This document shows, in pieces, positions 59,338-64,000 of a DNA stretch of 64,000 nt (within the stretch, counting starts at the first letter, position 1; each line of letters begins with the position of its first letter). The notes beneath the pieces are model-generated. The model had not been told where the DNA came from. It worked only from the letters and a program-made list of their open reading frames with translations, and searched no databases. Position numbers and translations under genes: made by a program. Source of the DNA: Nitrososphaerota archaeon (GTDB taxonomy: Archaea > Thermoproteota > Nitrososphaeria > Nitrososphaerales > Nitrosopumilaceae); the NCBI GenBank assembly GCA_028867755.1, contig JAGWFT010000002.1, positions 186,001-250,000 on the forward strand. Reading direction: 5' to 3'.

Positions 59338-59516
59338 GTTCTAATAGATAAAAATTTGGAATAAATCCAAGTACACACTGCAAATCCCCCGCATACAATA
59401 ACAATGGTCATCAAACTCTGTTTTAGTCCACTATCTTGTTCTATACTGGATTGCTCCAACATGTCAATGATATGATTACGTAGAACAATTGCATCAACTA
59501 CGTGTCTTTGTTCCAT
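59331..59516 (-). CDS. Small membrane protein upstream of MscS
   Basis: 61 aa, ATG start, one helix (about residues 32-52). It overlaps the MscS start by 7 bp, suggesting co-translation. No family recognised; it might be an accessory or just a leader-like peptide. Confidence 0.45.
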   Translation of the reverse strand: MEQRHVVDAIVLRNHIIDMLEQSSIEQDSGLKQSLMTIVIVCGGFAVCTWIYSKFLSIRTC

Positions 59517-59554
59517 ATTTAGAGTTCCAAGTATACTGTCATCTTTTTTAAGAC

Positions 59555-59980
59555 ATGGATGATCACTTGTGTATGGTAGGATTATTTAGCAAAGAAAAAG
59601 CATTTTGTACTGTTTGCAAGAAGGAACTATCCCACAAGCACAAGCCAAAGAAAAGCTGGAATGTAACAGGTTCGCTGTGTGGCAATTGCCATGTAGATTT
59701 GATGAAAGAACATTTTGAAGACGACAATGACAACAAGTGTGTTCTTTGTGGTGCAACACCTGGTTCATTTAATTTATGGAAATCAAAAAAAGAATGGGGA
59801 GTACAAGGGTGGCTATGTAAGCCTTGTTTTGATCAAAAAGAAAAACAAGATGATGAATTGAAAAAATTTTGTTGCCTATGCGGTGCAAAGGTTGGTTTTA
59901 TCAGCTATGCACCAAAAAAAGAGTGGAATCTAAAAGGACAGGTATGTAAAAACTGCTGGAACTCTAGAACAAAAAATTAG
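59555..59980 (+). CDS. Three-fold zinc-ribbon repeat protein
   Basis: 141 aa; ATG 59573 (MVGLFSKEK) is a possible shorter start. Three copies of CxxC-n-K(S/E)W(N/G)(V/L)xG-xxCxxC are visible: C18/C21/C42/C45, C62/C65/C88/C91 and C106/C109/C131/C134. Each would bind one zinc ion. The repeated core, about 35-45 residues long, looks like a duplicated zinc-ribbon; I do not recognise a named family. It is alone on the plus strand between MscS and TruD. Confidence 0.7.
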   Translation: MDDHLCMVGLFSKEKAFCTVCKKELSHKHKPKKSWNVTGSLCGNCHVDLMKEHFEDDNDNKCVLCGATPGSFNLWKSKKEWGVQGWLCKPCFDQKEKQDDELKKFCCLCGAKVGFISYAPKKEWNLKGQVCKNCWNSRTKN

Positions 59981-59997
59981 TTTGTAATTCTGATATG

Positions 59998-61197
59998 TTA
60001 GAAACCTGCTGCAATAGGATCCGATGGTTTCATTACCTCTCGCAATAAAATGGTTGCGTATGAGCCTCTTGAAAGTGTGAAACTCACATGTGGTTGGCTT
60101 GTTACAAAATCTTTGCAGATGATAACTGCATGTCTGAATCCGCCTTCTCCACTTATCTCCTGCATCTCTTTTACAAAAAAATCCTTTGAGCTTATCTGTT
60201 CTTCTTGAAGGATTTTTGATATCTGATAGTCAAACCTGTTTCTCTTTGAATATGAATAGCCAACAAGTGGTATGGCTAGATTTTGATCTGGGTCATTTTG
60301 ATATCTACCAAGATTGTCATCCTTGTCATAGCACACGTCATCTGCTTGTGGTTGAAATAGATTCTCTCCCATTTCATATGCCATGCTGATAACACGATTA
60401 AAAATAAATGATTGATATGCCTCAACAAAAAACCTTCTCAGCGATATGGGTATAATGCGTAATGCCTTTAGAGCATCACCATGCTCTATCATTTCCTTTA
60501 GGACGACTCTCTCAATGTCCATCTGGGGGGGAACATCATTGAAGACCTTTGAATAGTTTGTTCTGTCCTTGAGAAGTTCTCTAATTTTGTTGTTTTCAGG
60601 AAGGTCATATTCTGAGGTATACCCAAGCATGATTTCAATAACTTGGTCAAAATTTCTCTGTATCATTGCCTTTCCTATTAGGTGAGATACTGCCCTCTTG
60701 CTCCCAAATCTTTGGTAGCCGTAAAAGTTTAGAACCTTGTCATACTGGTCAAAGCCTGAAATCTTTGAAAAATCAGCATCCTCTATTTTGATCTTAAAGC
60801 GATTTCCAACCATATCCTTCTTTGTAAGTGGTTTTTGTACAAAACCTATTCTTTCAAGCGTATACCTGTTTGTTGTTATGTTTTCATGTGTATGTGATGT
60901 AGACATGTCGCAAACAAATTGTTCAGTTATAGCATTTGCATCCTTTAACCCAAGAGCTTTTAATCGCAGGCCATATTTTTTTAATATGTCTGAGAGAGCA
61001 TGGTTTGTATCAATTCCAGATTTTTTTAATCTAAAGACAGCATAATTTCCAGATTTTGAAATTTTGTCAAGTGTTTTCTCTCGCAAGACCTCTGACACAA
61101 AGAATTGATCCTGTGTTGTTCGTATCCTTCCTCCAGTACCCTGAGTCTTGGTGCTATAGATAGAAATTCCAATTATGTTATCTAATTTTGGAACCAC
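59998..61197 (-). CDS. truD: tRNA pseudouridine synthase TruD
   Basis: 399 aa, ATG start. TruD-type: FFVSEVLREKTL, LKALGLKDANAIT (active D86) and GYQRFGSKRAVSHLIGKAM. It makes pseudouridine at U13 of tRNA in archaea. It ends 17 bp from the convergent zinc-ribbon gene and starts 3 bp after the propeller gene. Confidence 0.93.
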   Translation of the reverse strand: MVPKLDNIIGISIYSTKTQGTGGRIRTTQDQFFVSEVLREKTLDKISKSGNYAVFRLKKSGIDTNHALSDILKKYGLRLKALGLKDANAITEQFVCDMSTSHTHENITTNRYTLERIGFVQKPLTKKDMVGNRFKIKIEDADFSKISGFDQYDKVLNFYGYQRFGSKRAVSHLIGKAMIQRNFDQVIEIMLGYTSEYDLPENNKIRELLKDRTNYSKVFNDVPPQMDIERVVLKEMIEHGDALKALRIIPISLRRFFVEAYQSFIFNRVISMAYEMGENLFQPQADDVCYDKDDNLGRYQNDPDQNLAIPLVGYSYSKRNRFDYQISKILQEEQISSKDFFVKEMQEISGEGGFRHAVIICKDFVTSQPHVSFTLSRGSYATILLREVMKPSDPIAAGF

Positions 61198-61200
61198 TTC

Positions 61201-62751
61201 TTACTGTATAGTGACTGTAACAAATTGTGACATTGTTACATCTTGGTATCTTGCAGCAATTACTACCTTGTAGGTCCCTGAAAGAGCAAAGTTGTCAGCC
61301 AAAAGATTTACTGATACTATTTTTTGTTTGTCAAGTGTAATTGTCTTATCACTTGTTGTAACATTAAGGTCTTGCTCGCCTGCAGTCTGCTGTGTCAATA
61401 TCTGAACTTTATCGCTTAGTTGTCCACTTGGGATAAGTGTTACATTCACAGTTGAATTCTGGCCTCTATGCAGTGTAATATCTGAAGATGATACATTTAG
61501 GGCAAGTGGTAGTGGAATAGTTGTATCAAGTACACCAATGTTATTTTCAACCCATTCTGGAAACCATACTTTGTTATTTGCAACTGTAAATTCTAGTACT
61601 TGAGCTACTCCACAGTCTGTTTGGTTGCCACAGTCTGACCAGTTGGGGTTCTTTGATGGTACCAGATATTCTACAAGGGATTCTTTTGTGGGATCAAATA
61701 CTGCCAACGAATTTGCCACCTGTTCGTTGAACCAGAGTTTTCCTTGATTGTCAAATTGATTCCAATATGGCCTTGTAATTGGAGTCTTGATTAATCCTGA
61801 AACATTACCATATGTTGAGAGTTGGGGTAGTGGAGTAATGTATTTTGTAAATTGCTGGGAATGTGGATCGAAGCTGACAAACATACTACTTGCAGTATCC
61901 GTGACCCATACTCTGCCATCTGCCCCAATCGAGAGTCCATTTGGTGCCTGAATTCCAGAAGGAAGTGTATAGTTTGAGTACTGTGATGTTTGAGGATCAT
62001 ATCTTACAAGATCGCCACCTAGTTGGTAGTTCCATATTGTATACCAAATCTTGTTTGAAGAATCGACTCTTATATCGCTTGTAAAGTTAAAGTTTCCAGG
62101 AGAAAGAATATTTGTTGCTTGCAGGTTAGATCCTGTTTGGTCTGTACTGAAGATAGCAACTTTTCTTCCCGTAAAGTCATTTACTATGATATCAGAACCA
62201 TCAGCCCTTAGCATCTGGGGAAATGACTCTGATTGACCTTGGGTCCTTGGAAATATGAAACTTGAATAATTCTTTGCTTGAGTATTGAATTCCCAAATCA
62301 AGTTATGCTGTGAATCGCTAAACCAAATATTTCCATTAGGTGCATAGTAAATTCCCCACATCATTGATTTCTCTCCCTTTTGCCATAATGGGTTGTCAAA
62401 TTCGTGAAATGAACTAGTGGCAGGAACATATTCTGCGATATTTCCTGTATTGGACTCAGTAAACCAGACATTGCCAGATGGATCAGTGGTAACAGCAAGA
62501 GGCTGTGTACACAGAGTTGGGATCTTGTACTCGCTAATGTATTTGGTTGATCCTGTCATGTTATCGCTTTGGCAAAAAGTTGTTCGCTTGTCAGGAGGAT
62601 AATTGTCTTCTGGAGTTCCGGTCAAAACAACTGGTGGGGCAGTCTGTTGTGGGTTACCATGAAAGTAGCCTGCCCCCACTACAGCAATAGTTGAGAGTAT
62701 GAAAACTGACATAAATGCAATAGCTAAAAGCTTTTTTAGGTTCTTCTTCAC
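61201..62751 (-). CDS. Secreted beta-propeller, streptogramin-lyase-like (Vgb)
   Basis: 516 aa with GTG start. Signal/anchor segment (LLAIAFMSVFILSTIAVVGAG) then a series of six to seven blades with repeated VWFTESNTGNIAEY, IWFSDSQHNLIWEF, VWVTDTASSMFVSF, LWFNEQVANSLAVF and VWFPEWVENNIGVL. The family is the Vgb/NHL-type propeller, of which only some members cleave streptogramins. The C-terminal 110 residues add an Ig-like domain. A binding protein on the cell surface is as likely as an enzyme. A hairpin-forming palindrome overlaps its promoter (62778-62798). Confidence 0.78.
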   Translation of the reverse strand: MKKNLKKLLAIAFMSVFILSTIAVVGAGYFHGNPQQTAPPVVLTGTPEDNYPPDKRTTFCQSDNMTGSTKYISEYKIPTLCTQPLAVTTDPSGNVWFTESNTGNIAEYVPATSSFHEFDNPLWQKGEKSMMWGIYYAPNGNIWFSDSQHNLIWEFNTQAKNYSSFIFPRTQGQSESFPQMLRADGSDIIVNDFTGRKVAIFSTDQTGSNLQATNILSPGNFNFTSDIRVDSSNKIWYTIWNYQLGGDLVRYDPQTSQYSNYTLPSGIQAPNGLSIGADGRVWVTDTASSMFVSFDPHSQQFTKYITPLPQLSTYGNVSGLIKTPITRPYWNQFDNQGKLWFNEQVANSLAVFDPTKESLVEYLVPSKNPNWSDCGNQTDCGVAQVLEFTVANNKVWFPEWVENNIGVLDTTIPLPLALNVSSSDITLHRGQNSTVNVTLIPSGQLSDKVQILTQQTAGEQDLNVTTSDKTITLDKQKIVSVNLLADNFALSGTYKVVIAARYQDVTMSQFVTVTIQ

Positions 62752-62777
62752 TGAAAAAGAGGCAGTTTTTACCTCGT

Positions 62778-62798
62778 TATATCTTATACGAAGATATA
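62778..62798. promoter_or_regulatory. 8+8 inverted repeat at the propeller promoter
   Basis: TATATCTT-ATACG-AAGATATA is a perfect inverted repeat 27-47 bp upstream of the propeller start, covering its TATA-like region on the minus strand. It could be an operator. AT-richness makes chance symmetry more likely, so confidence is moderate. Confidence 0.4.
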
Positions 62799-62885
62799 GT
62801 TTCTATGAAAGAAGACTGATACTTTGTAGAACAATTCTGAATCTCATTCTATAAGATAGATATTAAACATAAGAGGGAGTACTTT

Positions 62886-63116
62886 GTGTCAAGTGAAGAT
62901 GATCTAGAAAGGCTAAAGCTCTTGAATGTAGTGATGAGTAGAGGAATTCATGCACTATCGCGGGATGATCTTGAGCGCCTTCACTATCTTGTAGAACAAA
63001 AAGACTACAGTCATGACAAAAAAGCACAAAAGTCAAAGAAAAAACTTCTCAAAAAAATTGCAATTGCAATTTATGATCAAGATGAAAAATATGGCAATTC
63101 ATTTAAAATAAGCTAG
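62886..63116 (+). CDS. Small charged helical protein, unknown
   Basis: 76 aa with GTG start. Highly charged with two predicted helices (SEDDLERLKLLNVVMSRG and DDLERLHYLVEQ) and a Lys-rich end. It precedes the DedA-like gene by 15 bp, likely in the same unit. No family recognised. Confidence 0.5.
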   Translation: MSSEDDLERLKLLNVVMSRGIHALSRDDLERLHYLVEQKDYSHDKKAQKSKKKLLKKIAIAIYDQDEKYGNSFKIS

Positions 63117-63131
63117 AAGGAAAGTCAGGCG

Positions 63132-63626
63132 ATGCTAGGCGACTTTATACATGCAATATTCAGTGACGCGTTGTTCATAAAATATGGTCTTCTGGGGCTT
63201 TTTTTCAATGGCATGTTTTCTTCGTTTATTCCAATTCCGACAGAGATCACAACCTCTACACTGCTTTTGGGAGGTGCAAACCCAGTTGATGTCTTTTTGG
63301 TTCTAACAGTTGGTTCTATAATTGGGGGCTACATTGCTTACTATCTTGGGTATAACGGAAGGCTGATTGGGAAATTCCGAAAATCTACTCCAAAATATGA
63401 ACAAAAAAGTGTGAACATAATGACAAAGTATGGTTGGAGCACAGTAATTTTCTTTTCTCCTTGGATTCCAATACTTGGAGATATTGTATCTATCATAGCT
63501 GGGACCAAAAAATACAACATAATAAAATATTCTATTGCCATGACAACTGGTAAGATAGTAAAATCTGTTGCAATAGTATTTTTCAGCATACACTTTCTGC
63601 ACTTGTTATTTCACATTATACATTAG
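63132..63626 (+). CDS. DedA/VTT-type membrane protein (YqaA-like)
   Basis: 164 aa, ATG start. Membrane helices with the DedA signature region FSSFIPIPTEITTSTLLLGG, GSIIGGYIAYYLGYNGR, then the C-terminal FFSPWIPILGDIVSIIAGT. The family has lipid scramblase/undecaprenyl carrier roles in bacteria. It is monocistronic with the 76-aa gene or shared with it. Confidence 0.8.
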   Translation: MLGDFIHAIFSDALFIKYGLLGLFFNGMFSSFIPIPTEITTSTLLLGGANPVDVFLVLTVGSIIGGYIAYYLGYNGRLIGKFRKSTPKYEQKSVNIMTKYGWSTVIFFSPWIPILGDIVSIIAGTKKYNIIKYSIAMTTGKIVKSVAIVFFSIHFLHLLFHIIH

Positions 63627-63664
63627 GTCAAAGGTATATTACTTGTATATTAGAACCAAATCCT

Positions 63665-64000
63665 ATGAAAGCAGTTTTACCAATTAACTATGATCTGGAA
63701 TTTGAGCCAGACTTTAACAAATTCAAGTTTAGAGGAAAAGAGAAAATTCTCATAAAAGTATCAAAACCAACACGACAGATAGTATTACATGCGGCAGAAC
63801 TTGAGATCAACGACTGCACTATACTCTGGAACGAAAAAAAGCTAAGGGCCAAGGTAAGACTTGATGAAAAAAATGAAGAACTAATTCTAAGCTTACCCAA
63901 AAAGATATCTGGCAAAGTAACACTTTTGATTAATTTTGTAGGGACACTAAACGACAAGCTGGTCGGTTTTTACAGGAGCAAATATGAGTACAAGGGAAAA
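63665..64000 (+). CDS. M1 family aminopeptidase (partial, N-terminal part)
   Basis: 112 codons from ATG 63665 to the window end. MKAVLPINYDLEFEPDFNKFKFRGKEKILI and KKISGKVTLLINFVGTLNDKL-type text is the N-terminal beta domain of M1 aminopeptidases, similar to the tricorn-interacting F2/F3 factors. The zinc site (HExxH) lies beyond the window. It continues past 64000. Confidence 0.75.
   Translation, partial: MKAVLPINYDLEFEPDFNKFKFRGKEKILIKVSKPTRQIVLHAAELEINDCTILWNEKKLRAKVRLDEKNEELILSLPKKISGKVTLLINFVGTLNDKLVGFYRSKYEYKGK

Noticed and set aside
1-64000. CRISPR array or rRNA operon
   Set aside because: No regularly spaced repeats of 25-40 bases with spacers, and no rRNA-like conserved blocks were seen.

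Overview
The window reads as chromosome of an ammonia-oxidising archaeon (Nitrososphaerota/Thaumarchaeota, most like the Nitrosopumilales/Nitrosotalea side). Supporting markers are a eukaryote-type DNA topoisomerase IB, an archaeal copper nitrite reductase (NirK), the adjacent ADP-forming acyl-CoA synthetase and enoyl-CoA hydratase of the thaumarchaeal 3-hydroxypropionate/4-hydroxybutyrate (HP/HB) cycle, LysW-dependent lysine/arginine synthesis, a degenerate FtsZ, ribosomal proteins L39e, L31e and L15e, diphthine synthase, DnaG, and a PEF-type C-terminal anchor. DNA is AT-rich, genes are tightly packed on both strands, and many starts are GTG/TTG placed about 25-30 nt downstream of a TATA-like box, as expected for leaderless archaeal transcripts.

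Layout. 1-2.2 kb: end of an unknown gene, a striking peptide:N-glycanase-like protein, and an MFS transporter whose 5' end has no normal start codon. 2.3-5.9 kb: a small accessory island rich in metal/redox membrane proteins (Met-rich protein, cupredoxin, histidine-rich 4-TM protein, small membrane proteins, one regulator, two decayed genes). It is bounded by an intron-containing tRNA-Met and a 17-nt copy of that tRNA's 3' end. 6-17 kb: topoisomerase IB, SDR, Hrq1/MrfA-like helicase, sugar epimerase, UbiE-like methyltransferase, TatA, glutamate dehydrogenase, and a pirin/HxlR pair with matching operators. 17-21 kb: IscA and the HP/HB pair. 21-27.6 kb: secreted hydrolase, amidotransferase, Toprim protein plus DnaG, RibK and RibL for flavins, and a DphB-DUF357 fusion.

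27.6-36.8 kb: a LysW amino-acid biosynthesis cluster (lysK, lysX, lysW, homocitrate synthase, lysM, lysJ, lysZ, lysY, a second lysX/argX, a second lysW, argG), all on the minus strand. One LysW ends in Gln instead of the modified Glu. 37-40.8 kb: a sulfonate-type ABC transporter with an embedded ComA (phosphosulfolactate synthase)-like protein fused to a winged helix, which is the best candidate for an undescribed system. 40.8-45.1 kb: methylenetetrahydrofolate reductase and a two-subunit methionine synthase.

45-64 kb: Nudix hydrolase, L39e-L31e with a long charged tail, FtsZ-like protein, MiaB-like tRNA methylthiotransferase, fumarase-type lyase, NirK, SerA, several secreted proteins (two carrying a recurring tryptophan-rich C-terminal repeat), L15e, a NHLRC2-like thioredoxin/NHL protein, MscS channel, a three-fold zinc-ribbon protein, TruD, a Vgb-like propeller, a DedA-like membrane protein, and the start of an M1 aminopeptidase that runs off the window.
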